A stretch of DNA of 64,000 nt from Aureimonas sp. AU22. Its GTDB lineage: Bacteria > Pseudomonadota > Alphaproteobacteria > Rhizobiales > Rhizobiaceae. Below are positions 55,504 through 62,158 of the stretch, piece after piece. The stretch covers positions 1-64,000 of the forward strand of contig NZ_BBWJ01000013.1 in the NCBI RefSeq assembly GCF_001463745.1. Direction: 5' to 3'. Position numbers and translations under genes: made by a program. The stretch's first letter is position 1, and each line of letters starts with the position of its first letter. The notes beneath the pieces are model-generated. The model ran no database searches, had not been told where the DNA came from, and saw nothing but the letters and a program-made list of their open reading frames with translations.

Positions 55504-56394
55504 ATGAGCAGCGTTCCCTTCGACCAACTCGACGGCCAGATCTGGTACAACGGCGCCTTCGTGCCCTGGAAGGACGCCAAGGTCCACGTGCTGACGCACG
55601 GGCTGCATTATGCCAGCGCCGTCTTCGAAGGCGAGCGGGCCTATGGCGGCGAAATCTTCAAGCTGCGCGAGCACACCGATCGCCTGATCGAGTCGGGCCG
55701 CATCCTCGGCTTCGACATTCCCTACAGCGCCGACACGATCGACGACGCCTGCAACGAGCTTCTGCGGCGCCAGGGCTTCCGCGACGCCTATGTGCGCCCG
55801 ATCGCCTGGCGCGGCTCCGAATCGATGGGTGTCTCCGCGCAGCGAAACACGATCAACCTCGCGATCGCGATCTGGCAGTGGCCGAGCTACTTCGATCCCG
55901 AGCAGCGGATGAAGGGCATCCGGCTCGATCTCGCCGAATACCGCCGTCCCGACCCGATGACCGCGCCGTCGCGAGCCAAGGCGGCCGGCCTCTACATGAT
56001 CTGCACCATCTCCAAGCACGCGGCCGAGGCGAAGGGCTATGCCGATGCGCTGATGCTCGACTGGCGGGGCCGCGTGGCGGAAGCGACCGGCGCCAACGTG
56101 TTCTTCGTCAAGGACGGTGTCGTCCACACGCCCGACCCGGATTGCTTCCTCGACGGCATCACCCGCCGCACGGTGATCGACCTCGCCAAGCGGCGTGGCT
56201 ACGAGGTGCAGGTCCGCGCCATCATGCCAGAGGAACTGGAAGGGTTCACCGAGTGCTTCCTGTGCGGCACCGCCGCCGAGGTGACGCCGGTGGCCGAGAT
56301 CGGGCCCTACCGCTTCACGCCGGGCGACATCACCCGCCGTCTGGTGGAGGACTACGCGGCCGAGGTGCAGCCGAAGCGCCTCGCCGCCGAATAG
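55504..56394 (+). CDS. ilvE: Branched-chain amino acid aminotransferase
   Basis: 296 residues, fold type IV PLP enzyme. SVPFDQLDGQIWYNGAF is the family start; HYASAVFEGERAY, the RPIAWRGSESMGV region, AKAAGLYMICT with the likely PLP Lys, and GRVAEATGANVFFVKDG with the substrate Glu are conserved. Catalyses the last step of Leu, Ile and Val synthesis. The ATG at 55504 has no clear ribosome-binding site; the frame is open upstream to ATG 55408, which has GAGGAAGG 12 bases before it and would add 32 basic/Pro-rich residues. Confidence 0.95.
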   Translation: MSSVPFDQLDGQIWYNGAFVPWKDAKVHVLTHGLHYASAVFEGERAYGGEIFKLREHTDRLIESGRILGFDIPYSADTIDDACNELLRRQGFRDAYVRPIAWRGSESMGVSAQRNTINLAIAIWQWPSYFDPEQRMKGIRLDLAEYRRPDPMTAPSRAKAAGLYMICTISKHAAEAKGYADALMLDWRGRVAEATGANVFFVKDGVVHTPDPDCFLDGITRRTVIDLAKRRGYEVQVRAIMPEELEGFTECFLCGTAAEVTPVAEIGPYRFTPGDITRRLVEDYAAEVQPKRLAAE

Positions 56395-56420
56395 CGCGGC
56401 GCACATTTCCGGTTCATCGA

Positions 56421-56452
56421 GGGCTCGCCGCAGCGGCGGGCCCTTTTCTTTT
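56421..56452 (+). terminator. Intrinsic terminator of ilvE
   Basis: GGGCTCGCCG (56421-56430) pairs with CGGCGGGCCC (56434-56443) through ten pairs including one G-T, three-base loop, then TTTTCTTTT. Confidence 0.9.
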
Positions 56453-56508
56453 CGTGCTCCTCAGCAAACATGCTGCCTCGAACGTCGCTTCCAGGACCCG
56501 CCCGCATC

Positions 56509-57147
56509 ATGACCCTTGCCGCCGAGATCGTTCCCGTCACCCCGTTCCAGCAGAACTGTTGCATCTTCTACGACACGGAGGACAAGTCGGCCGTGGTCGT
56601 GGACCCCGGCGGCGACGTGGAGCGCATCGAGGAGGCGGTGAAGCGGCTGGGCGTGGCCGTCGAGGCGATCTGGATCACCCATGGGCACATCGACCACGCG
56701 GGCGGTGCGATGGACCTGAAGGAGGCGCTCGGGGTCCCGATCGTCGGGCCGCATCGGGCGGACGCCATGCTTCTGGACCGCCTGGAGGATCAGGCCCGCA
56801 TGTTCGGGCTCACCGGGGCGGTCCGCAACTGCGTGCCGGACCGCTGGCTGGAGGAGGGCGAGATCCTGTCCTTCGGAACCCATCGTTTCGAGGTGATCCA
56901 CGCGCCGGGCCATGCGCCGGGGCATGTCGTCTTCTTCAATCGCGACGCCCAGTTCCTGCATGCGGGCGACGTCCTGTTTTCCGGATCCATCGGGCGCACC
57001 GACCTGCCGGGCGGCGATCACGCACAGCTTCTCGACACGATCCGCCGCAAGATCCTGCCGCTCGGTGACGAGATCGGCTTCATCTGTGGCCACGGGCCCG
57101 GCAGCCGGCTCGGCGTGGAACGCCGGACCAATCCGTTCCTGCGCTGA
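56509..57147 (+). CDS. MBL-fold metallo-hydrolase (glyoxalase II-like)
   Basis: 212 residues. The metal motif THGHIDHAGG is complete, with His in APGHAPGHVVFF, Asp in LHAGDVLFSGSIGRTDLPGGD and final His in ICGHGPGSRLGVER. The short YcbL/GloB-like form, starting MTLAAEIVPVTPFQQNCCIFYD at 56509; an upstream in-frame GTG/ATG near 56470 is not needed. It could be a hydroxyacylglutathione hydrolase or related thioesterase. Cytosolic, monocistronic after the ilvE terminator. Confidence 0.92.
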   Translation: MTLAAEIVPVTPFQQNCCIFYDTEDKSAVVVDPGGDVERIEEAVKRLGVAVEAIWITHGHIDHAGGAMDLKEALGVPIVGPHRADAMLLDRLEDQARMFGLTGAVRNCVPDRWLEEGEILSFGTHRFEVIHAPGHAPGHVVFFNRDAQFLHAGDVLFSGSIGRTDLPGGDHAQLLDTIRRKILPLGDEIGFICGHGPGSRLGVERRTNPFLR

Positions 57148-57153
57148 ACCCGC

Positions 57154-58062
57154 TCAGGGTTCGCCCGTGCAGAAGCGCCGCTTGCCGTCCGCCGCGGTGT
57201 AGGTGCCGAGGGAGGCGTCGAAGTCGGCATGGCGCGCCACGCAGTCGCGCAGCCAGTCCGGCGTCCAGGGCTCGAGGAAGCCTGCCGGCGCCTCGACAAT
57301 CGGCGGCGCGGGCGCGGGGACGACCGCAGGCGGGGCGGACTGCGCGACGCGCGGTGCCGGCGGATCGACCGGGCGTTCCGCCATGTCGGTATCGGGATAG
57401 ACGCTGACCGCCCGCTCCTCGGGGCGCAGGTCCGCAAAGGGCGTCTCCACGGCACCGGAGGCTTCGCGCTCCGCCGCTTCGCGCCCCATGCCAGGTCGGA
57501 AATCCGGGGAGATGCGGATGATCTTGGCCGTTCCGACATGGGCGACGGCAAGGCCGTCCCGCCCATAGGGGCGACGATCCAGGCGATCGGCCTCCACATC
57601 GAGGATCTTCGGGCCGCCCGCCATTCCGCCATAGGAGACGGAGGAGGGCGCACCGTTCATGTCCGGCGTGCCAATGACAATGAAGGAGCTGTTGGCGGTG
57701 CCGGCCGTGCCGTAGAAGCTGCCGCGATCCACCGCCCCGCCATAGTTGCGCACGTCGATCACGGAACCCGACGAGCGATAGCGCCGGGACTCCCGCCATT
57801 CCGGCGCGGCTCCCCATTCGCGGCCGCGGCGGTCGTCGCGGTAGGTGCGGCGGCTGTCCGGGAAGGGGTTATCCCGATAGGCGTGTCCGGCACCCGTCCG
57901 CGTGTCGCCGATGCGGCCCTCGCGGTAGACTTGTACGTTCGCGGCCGCTCGCCCGCCGACGGAGGGGAACAGGTCGAGCGCCATGTCTGCGTCGAAGGCG
58001 AAGGAGGCATGGGGCATGGCCGCTATGCCGGCGACGCCGATCGCCTGGAGAATCCGCTTCAT
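57154..58062 (-). CDS. Secreted protein with C-terminal BA14K-like domain
   Basis: 302 residues, signal peptide MKRILQAIGVAGIAAMPHAS (cleavage near SFA-F). The C-terminus DCVARHADFDASLGTYTAAD then GKRRFC matches the BA14K pattern (CxxRYRSFDPxTGTYxGxDGxRRxC), a Brucella lectin-like immunogenic family, with its two cysteines. The middle has a Arg-rich/Asp-rich stretch (about 80-100), a small strand-rich region (VIDVRNYGGAVDRGSFYGTA) and a Pro-rich linker before the BA14K part. Much longer than usual BA14K proteins. Convergent with the MBL gene, ending six bases away. Confidence 0.85.
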   Translation of the reverse strand: MKRILQAIGVAGIAAMPHASFAFDADMALDLFPSVGGRAAANVQVYREGRIGDTRTGAGHAYRDNPFPDSRRTYRDDRRGREWGAAPEWRESRRYRSSGSVIDVRNYGGAVDRGSFYGTAGTANSSFIVIGTPDMNGAPSSVSYGGMAGGPKILDVEADRLDRRPYGRDGLAVAHVGTAKIIRISPDFRPGMGREAAEREASGAVETPFADLRPEERAVSVYPDTDMAERPVDPPAPRVAQSAPPAVVPAPAPPIVEAPAGFLEPWTPDWLRDCVARHADFDASLGTYTAADGKRRFCTGEP

Positions 58063-58155
58063 CTCGCGTCCTGCCACGTTAATCCTCGGTTAAGGATTGT
58101 GTGCAGGCGGGGCTAAGTCAAACGCTCGGGGGACGAGAGTTAAAACGGGGTTAAC

Positions 58156-58192
58156 ATGCAAAACGGCCCGCCGAGGGATCGGCAGGCCGTTT
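58156..58192 (-). terminator. Intrinsic terminator of cspA
   Basis: On the minus strand ACGGCCTGCCGA (58191-58180) pairs with TCGGCGGGCCGT (58173-58162) across a short loop, with one G-T pair, then TTTGCATG. It lies about 50 bases beyond the cspA stop. Confidence 0.85.
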
Positions 58193-58240
58193 GGAAGTCT
58201 TGAGAGGCCGGGACTTTTCCCCGGCCGGAAGGGCGCGAGG

Positions 58241-58456
58241 TCAGTCGGCCGCTTCGAGGTTGACCGCCTTCGGGCCCTTGCCGCGCTTGTCCGGCTCGGT
58301 CTCGTAGGAGACCTTCTGGTTCTCGACCAGGCCGGGCAGGCCCGAAGCCTGTACCGCGGAGATGTGGACGAAGATGTCGGCGCCACCGTTGTCGGGCTTG
58401 ATGAAACCAAAACCCTTCTCGGTGTTGAAGAACTTGACCGTGCCGGTCTGTGACAT
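58241..58456 (-). CDS. cspA: Cold shock protein
   Basis: 71 residues, a single CSD. RNP1 KGFGFIKP and RNP2 DIFVHISAV are intact; the sequence [20 protein letters not shown] is standard for rhizobial CspA. Start at 58456 with GGAAAAGG seven bases before it; upstream in-frame ATG codons are rejected. RNA chaperone that unfolds mRNA in the cytoplasm. The long leader on the minus strand (58457 to about 58560) contains a small CCCCTTGCGGGG hairpin, in keeping with leader control of cold-shock mRNAs. Confidence 0.95.
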   Translation of the reverse strand: MSQTGTVKFFNTEKGFGFIKPDNGGADIFVHISAVQASGLPGLVENQKVSYETEPDKRGKGPKAVNLEAAD

Positions 58457-58931
58457 GTGATGCACCCTTTTCCTTGGGCTATGTATGATCCCCTTGCGGG
58501 GTTTGCAGGCAAGTCTTGATGCGAGGAAAAGGAACCGATACATCGCGGTCCGCTTGCACGGCCCACCCGAGGGATGCGCCCTCGATACGCAATTCGTCCA
58601 TCACCCGAGTTCGCGAAATTGCCCGAACAAGAAAAGTGTGCAAGCACTCGCTTGACTTTGCAAGCGAAAGTTTCAGGGGCTCCCTTCCTTCGTTCCCGAC
58701 CGGTCCATTTGGTCTGCTCTGTCGCGGGCAAGTGGAGATAGATCGTTAGACTGACGATCCGTCCGGTGCCCCATTTCCGCCGTATGTGAGCCCGCGCGGA
58801 GAGGGGTGTCGGGAGGCGCTGCGGGCGGGCGACGTTTGGCCGTGTGCGGAAAAAACGAGGGAACGATCCTCCGGCCGAGGGCTTCCCCTTCACGAACCCC
58901 ACACGGGGACCAACCGATACGGAGATCCACC
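58457..58931. other. Gene-free region: cspA leader, palindrome and promoter of the small exported gene cluster
   Basis: 475 bases without a supportable gene. On the minus side is the cspA leader with a hairpin CCCC (58490-58493) with GGGG (58498-58501). A perfect palindrome TCGCTTG (58648-58654) with CAAGCGA (58661-58667) lies near the middle, possibly an operator. On the plus side is a GGAAC-type promoter candidate at 58860. Confidence 0.5.
58860..58884 (+). promoter_or_regulatory. Candidate EcfG/RpoE2-type promoter
   Basis: GGAAC (58860-58864) followed after 18 bases by TT (58883-58884), 47 bases before the start at 58932. This fits the GGAAC-N18/19-TT pattern known for EcfG/RpoE2 general stress promoters in Rhizobiales. 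Confidence 0.4.
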
Positions 58932-59285
58932 ATGAAGCGGATTCTGACCGCCACGGCCGCACTGGCCTTCCTCGCCGCCCCGGCCCTCGCGCAGTCCACG
59001 GACGGGGGCTCGACCTCCGGCGGGACGACGATGATGCCGCAGACCGGCGCGTCCGGCACCGCCACGGGCGGCACCGACGCCATGGGCGATGCGGCGCGCA
59101 CGGGCAACACGGCGGCCCCGGCGGGCGGCGCGATGGGCACGGACTCGACGTCCACCAGCTCGACGACGCCCGAGGCCCCGACGGCCAACGGCACGCCGAC
59201 GCAGGGCATGGACCCGGCATCCGGCGCGGCGGCCGACACCTCGACCCCGTCGGGCGGCCTGGTCCCGGGGCAGACCCCGGAATAA
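58932..59285 (+). CDS. Small exported Thr/Gly/Ala/Ser-rich protein with TPSGGLVPGQ tail
   Basis: 117 residues. Signal peptide MKRILTATAALAFLAAPALA (cleavage after ALA-Q). The mature part is low-complexity Thr/Ser/Gly/Ala with Met, no cysteine, and ends TSTPSGGLVPGQTPE. The last 13 residues recur, with one change, at the end of the protein at 59918 (STPSGGLVPGQEPE), and the DNA is nearly identical over that tail. No recognised domain. GGAGAT ribosome-binding site. Followed by a strong terminator, so a single-gene unit under its own GGAAC promoter candidate. Confidence 0.75.
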   Translation: MKRILTATAALAFLAAPALAQSTDGGSTSGGTTMMPQTGASGTATGGTDAMGDAARTGNTAAPAGGAMGTDSTSTSSTTPEAPTANGTPTQGMDPASGAAADTSTPSGGLVPGQTPE

Positions 59286-59311
59286 TCGTCGCACACTAAG
59301 ACGTGAACCGT

Positions 59312-59342
59312 CGCCGTCCCGCACTAGCGGGGCGGCGTTTTT
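59312..59342 (+). terminator. Intrinsic terminator
   Basis: CGCCGTCCCGC (59312-59322) pairs with GCGGGGCGGCG (59327-59337) with one G-T pair, four-base loop, then TTTTT. Ends the unit at 58932. Confidence 0.9.
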
Positions 59343-59346
59343 CGTG

Positions 59347-59372
59347 GGAACGCTGGGAGTGCCCGCCGCATT
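59347..59372 (+). promoter_or_regulatory. Candidate EcfG/RpoE2-type promoter
   Basis: GGAAC (59347-59351) followed after 19 bases by TT (59371-59372), 33 bases before the start at 59405. Same pattern as the neighbouring units. Confidence 0.4.
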
Positions 59373-59404
59373 GTGCTGGCAGATAGATTCCCAAGGACAG
59401 TGCC

Positions 59405-59746
59405 ATGCTCCGGCCCATCGCCTCCGCCCTCCTTCTTGCCGCCGCGCTTGCCGTGCCCGCCGGCGCGCAGACTATGGCTCCGGACGATTTCGGGCAGGGA
59501 CGCAGCGTCTCGGAGCCGGCGAGCGGACTGCCGGGCGTCGGCATGGGCACCGGCTCGCTCGGCGGCGATCGGGGTACGCGCGGTCCGGGCGGGCTGCAGA
59601 ACGGCGTCGGCGCCTACGGCAACATGACGCCGGACGCGTCGGGCTCGGCAGGCAACACGCTGACCCGCGTGCCGGGTTCGATCCCGGAAGGCGGCAGCAG
59701 CGGCTTCGGCATTCCGCTCGGCGGGCCGGCGAACAACGGCCGCTGA
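59405..59746 (+). CDS. Small exported Gly-rich protein with VPGS motif
   Basis: 113 residues. Signal peptide MLRPIASALLLAAALAVPAG (cleavage near AGA-Q). The mature part is Gly/Ser/Asn-rich (SGLPGVGMGTGSLGGDRG, GPGGLQNGVGAYGNM) and includes TRVPGSIPEGGSSG, a VPG[SQ]xPE-like motif that recalls the tails of its neighbours. No cysteine. Unrecognised family, probably flexible and periplasmic or surface located. Own GGAAC promoter candidate and own terminator. AGGACAG ribosome-binding site a few bases before the ATG. Confidence 0.72.
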   Translation: MLRPIASALLLAAALAVPAGAQTMAPDDFGQGRSVSEPASGLPGVGMGTGSLGGDRGTRGPGGLQNGVGAYGNMTPDASGSAGNTLTRVPGSIPEGGSSGFGIPLGGPANNGR

Positions 59747-59779
59747 GGCGACGCGCCGCCCCTCCCGAACACGTGAACT

Positions 59780-59806
59780 AGGCTCGCTGCGGCGGGCCTT
59801 TTTCTT
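59780..59806 (+). terminator. Intrinsic terminator
   Basis: AGGCTCGC (59780-59787) pairs with GCGGGCCT (59792-59799) with one T-G pair, four-base loop, then TTTTCTTG. Ends the unit at 59405. Confidence 0.8.
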
Positions 59807-59819
59807 GGGTGAAGGGGCG

Positions 59820-59845
59820 GGAACCCGAGGGTTTGCCCGGCCGTT
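59820..59845 (+). promoter_or_regulatory. Candidate EcfG/RpoE2-type promoter
   Basis: GGAAC (59820-59824) followed after 17 bases by CGTT (59842-59845), which is the full EcfG consensus (GGAAC-N17-CGTT). 73 bases before the start at 59918. The best match in the cluster. Confidence 0.5.
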
Positions 59846-59917
59846 GCCACCTCAACGACACAATCGGCGCCCGCGGCCGTTGCCGGCCCGGCGCCCCTGT
59901 TTTCGAGGTGAATGGTC

Positions 59918-60226
59918 ATGAAGGAATGTCTCTACGCCAGCGCCGGGCTCGCGCTGCTCCTCGCCGCGTTTCCGGCGCTCGCCAACGACCCGCGCGAGAC
60001 GGGCACGATCCTGTCGCCGCGCGAGCGCGAACAGGTGGTGCGCGAGGTGCGGCTGCCGGACGGACGCGTGGTGCTGCAGACGGAGAACTACGGCTTCCCG
60101 GCCGCGTTCGGCTTCGGGGATGCGACGGGCAAGGCCTCGTCGGTGCCGCTGGTGAATGGGCGGACGCCCTCGGTGGAAGGCTCGACGCCGTCGGGCGGCC
60201 TGGTGCCGGGGCAGGAGCCGGAATAA
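59918..60226 (+). CDS. Small exported protein with TPSGGLVPGQ tail
   Basis: 102 residues. Signal peptide MKECLYASAGLALLLAAFPA (cleavage near ALA-N). The ATG at 59918 has GAGGTG seven bases upstream; ATG 59912 is too close to it. The mature part has RETGTILSPREREQVVREVR and LPDGRVVLQTENYGFPAAFG, a short alpha/beta-like stretch, and ends STPSGGLVPGQEPE, which matches the end of the protein at 58932. No cysteine, no recognised family. The shared tail suggests a common processing, sorting or binding signal. Confidence 0.75.
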   Translation: MKECLYASAGLALLLAAFPALANDPRETGTILSPREREQVVREVRLPDGRVVLQTENYGFPAAFGFGDATGKASSVPLVNGRTPSVEGSTPSGGLVPGQEPE

Positions 60227-60975
60227 GCGCGCAATCCTGACGCTGAACGCGCGAAAGCGGCCCGCGCCCCGAAAGGGGCCGGGCTGTTGCGTTTGGTCTC
60301 GTCGTGTCGCCCGGATGGAACGGGCGACGGGCCGCCGGAGGCGAACCTCCGAGTGGTGTAAACAAAATGGTCCGCCTCCGGCGACCCGCGCGGTGTTGTC
60401 CAGCTCGACCCGGGTTCCACGCCGGGCCATGGGCTTCTCCGTTTGCCGGTGCCTCGGCCCGATGCGTCCCCCCGGCTATCACACCGACGGTCCCTTGGGC
60501 TTTCTCAGGCACGGGCTTTCCAAGCGCCCCTCGTAGTGGGAGCGAAACCGGACTTGCCAGAACCGTCCGGGCCAGCGCCTCCTCCGGCAGGAGACGTGTC
60601 GCGGACACCGCCCGCCGACCCTTCCGAACGATCCCGGTGATCATTCGCGCCCATTCAGATCGGGCCGGCGATGACTGAAGGGTAGGGGCACGCGGCGCAC
60701 CGGGGGAGAAGAACCACGATGTTCCGCGCCGCCGGAAGAAGTCCGGCGGGCAGACCGAAGGCCGGCGGCGGGCGACGCGGACCCGCCTCGGCCGGGACCG
60801 GCTCGCGGTGCCTCGCCATCGCGCGGGGAGAGGGGTATGACCGCATGGTCCGAACCGGGATGCCGATCCGCCGAACACGCGTTCGCGGGGGCGGCGCCCG
60901 GCCGGTCGTGTTTTTTCGCGCGCCGGCGCGAAGCCGTTCCGCTTCGCCGCCGCGCCCAGCCCAGGCGAACCGCTC
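60227..60975. other. Gene-free stretch of 749 bases with several inverted repeats
   Basis: No reading frame here shows a start with a ribosome-binding site, signal or domain. Three perfect inverted repeats are present: GTCGCCCG (60306-60313) with CGGGCGAC (60321-60328), GCCGGAGGCG (60334-60343) with CGCCTCCGGC (60373-60382), and CCGGAC (60548-60553) with GTCCGG (60565-60570). The first two are adjacent and could belong to a structured RNA or a regulatory element. Confidence 0.5.
60261..60291 (+). terminator. Candidate terminator
   Basis: CCCG/CGCCCC pairs with GGGG/CCGGG across a GAAA tetraloop (60261-60284), followed by TGTTGCGTTT, a weak T tract. Confidence 0.45.
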
Positions 60976-61107
60976 TTGCCCCGTATCCTTCTTCTCGTCA
61001 CCGCCCTCGCACTGCTCGCCGGCTGCGCGGAGATCAACAAGCCGATCACGCCGAACGACACGTGGCGGGAGAAGGCGACGCGCTCCACCAACGGGCTGCC
61101 GTACTGA
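60976..61107 (+). CDS. Very small lipoprotein
   Basis: 43 residues, probable TTG start at 60976. The signal PRILLLVTALALLAGC ends in a lipobox (LLAGC), followed by only 26 residues (AEINKPITPNDTWREKATRS then TNGLPY). The Cys would be acylated by Lgt. No ATG exists in frame before an upstream stop codon. Short lipoproteins of unknown function of this size are common in Rhizobiales. The ribosome-binding site is weak (AGGCGA), so the start is the least certain point. No GGAAC promoter was seen nearby. Confidence 0.6.
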   Translation: MPRILLLVTALALLAGCAEINKPITPNDTWREKATRSTNGLPY

Positions 61108-61272
61108 GGCAGCGCGCGCTAAGGCTGCCTGCGGCTTCGGCGGGCGGGGCAAAATGCCGAAGCCCCTTGTCGTCGCCGAGCGACGCGGCGGCCGTCGCTC
61201 ACGTTCGAGTGGAAGGGGCCCCGCCATCCCGGTTTGATCACAGACCGTAAGGAAGGGTGAACATAGGGTTCA

Positions 61273-61297
61273 GGAACCATTCAGGTGCCCGGCGCTT
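61273..61297 (+). promoter_or_regulatory. Candidate EcfG/RpoE2-type promoter
   Basis: GGAAC (61273-61277) followed after 18 bases by TT (61296-61297), 35 bases before the start at 61333. The block CAGGAACCATTCAGG is repeated, with one change, before the gene at 61871. Confidence 0.45.
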
Positions 61298-61332
61298 AAC
61301 TCGGTCCATCGATCCATGGACGGAGTGTCCCC

Positions 61333-61653
61333 ATGAAGAAGACCGTGATCCTCGCCCTGTCGGGCATCCTGCTGGCGACCTCGATGCCGGCAATGGCGCA
61401 GACCTACCGGTCGGACGCGCGCCAGTATCGCCAGCACGAGCGCATCGAGCGCGGCATCCACCGCGGCCGCATCTCGCCGCGCGAGGCGGATCGCCTGGCT
61501 CGCCAGCAGCACCGCATCCGCCAGGTCGAGCGCCGCGCGCGCTACTACAACAACGGGCATATCGACCCGCGTTCGGCGCGCAAGATCGAGCGCATGCAGG
61601 AGCGCGCCAACCACAACATCCGCCGCGCCAACCGCAACGGCTACTACCGCTAG
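61333..61653 (+). CDS. Small exported basic protein with internal repeat
   Basis: 106 residues. Signal peptide MKKTVILALSGILLATSMPA (cleavage near AMA-Q). The mature protein is strongly basic and helical with two copies of a unit: GRISPREADRLARQQHRI (about 52-69) and GHIDPRSARKIERMQERA (about 78-95), i.e. GxI[SD]PRxAxxxxxxQxR. Such repeats occur in small periplasmic proteins of alphaproteobacteria of unknown function. A related unit is found once in the protein at 61871 (GFYSPGQIRRQERYERR). GGAG ribosome-binding site is present. Confidence 0.78.
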   Translation: MKKTVILALSGILLATSMPAMAQTYRSDARQYRQHERIERGIHRGRISPREADRLARQQHRIRQVERRARYYNNGHIDPRSARKIERMQERANHNIRRANRNGYYR

Positions 61654-61690
61654 GGATATCGCGCCGCCCCGGCGGCCAGCGATGCGACGA

Positions 61691-61731
61691 GGGGCGCGGG
61701 ATGGCGGGGAGCCGTCGCCGCGCCCCTTTCC
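61691..61731 (+). terminator. Intrinsic terminator
   Basis: GGGGCGCGG (61691-61699) pairs with CCGCGCCCC (61718-61726), loop 18 bases, then TTTCCGTT. Ends the unit at 61333. Confidence 0.6.
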
Positions 61732-61806
61732 GTTGGGAAGGTCGTTCGCCCGCACGATCCCGGCCTGCACCCTTTGCCTTCCGCCCCGACGCGCCCGGTG
61801 CCTTCA

Positions 61807-61831
61807 GGAACCGTTCAGGCGGCGGGGCGTC
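61807..61831 (+). promoter_or_regulatory. Candidate EcfG/RpoE2-type promoter (weak)
   Basis: GGAAC (61807-61811) followed after 16 bases by CGTC (61828-61831), one base off the CGTT consensus. The surrounding block CAGGAACCGTTCAGG nearly repeats the element at 61271. Confidence 0.35.
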
Positions 61832-61870
61832 TCCTCGTCAACCCAGCCAATCTTTTGGGGAAGCCGATCC

Positions 61871-62158
61871 ATGAAGACGACCCTTCTTCTCTCCGCCCTC
61901 GTCCTCGCCGTCACCAGCCTGCCGGCCCCCGCGCAGGACTTCGTGCTGCCCTCCGGTCCGCCGCGCAACGCGATGGAGCAGCGGCTGCAGGACCGCGTGG
62001 ACACGCAGATCCAGATCAACCGCGAGCGCGGGTTCTACAGCCCCGGCCAGATCCGGCGCCAGGAGCGGTATGAGCGCCGGCAGAGGGCGGATCAGCGTTG
62101 GGAGCGGGAGGACAGGCGGCGGTGGGAGAGGGAAGAGCGGCGGCGGGGGCGCTGGTGA
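61871..62158 (+). CDS. Small exported Arg/Glu-rich protein
   Basis: 95 residues. Signal peptide MKTTLLLSALVLAVTSLPAP (cleavage near APA-Q). The mature part has one unit GFYSPGQIRRQERYERR related to the repeat at 61333, then a charged helix RADQRWEREDRRRWEREERR that should form a long polar helix. It ends the GC-rich part of the window. The upstream block resembles that of the gene at 61333, so the two genes are a tandem pair under like control. Confidence 0.75.
   Translation: MKTTLLLSALVLAVTSLPAPAQDFVLPSGPPRNAMEQRLQDRVDTQIQINRERGFYSPGQIRRQERYERRQRADQRWEREDRRRWEREERRRGRW

Noticed and set aside
59852-60430. Arg-rich frame on the minus strand over the gene-free stretch
   Set aside because: No ribosome-binding site or signal; it runs antisense through a real gene and through perfect hairpins, and has low-complexity composition.
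60395-60440. Possible tRNA-like arm (CCCGGGTTCCACGCCGGG)
   Set aside because: Only one stem resembles a T arm; no anticodon or D arm fits on either strand.
60655-61250. Overlapping frames on both strands around the small lipoprotein
   Set aside because: Arg/Pro/Gly-rich GC shadows with no domain; only the 43-codon lipoprotein frame has a recognisable signal.
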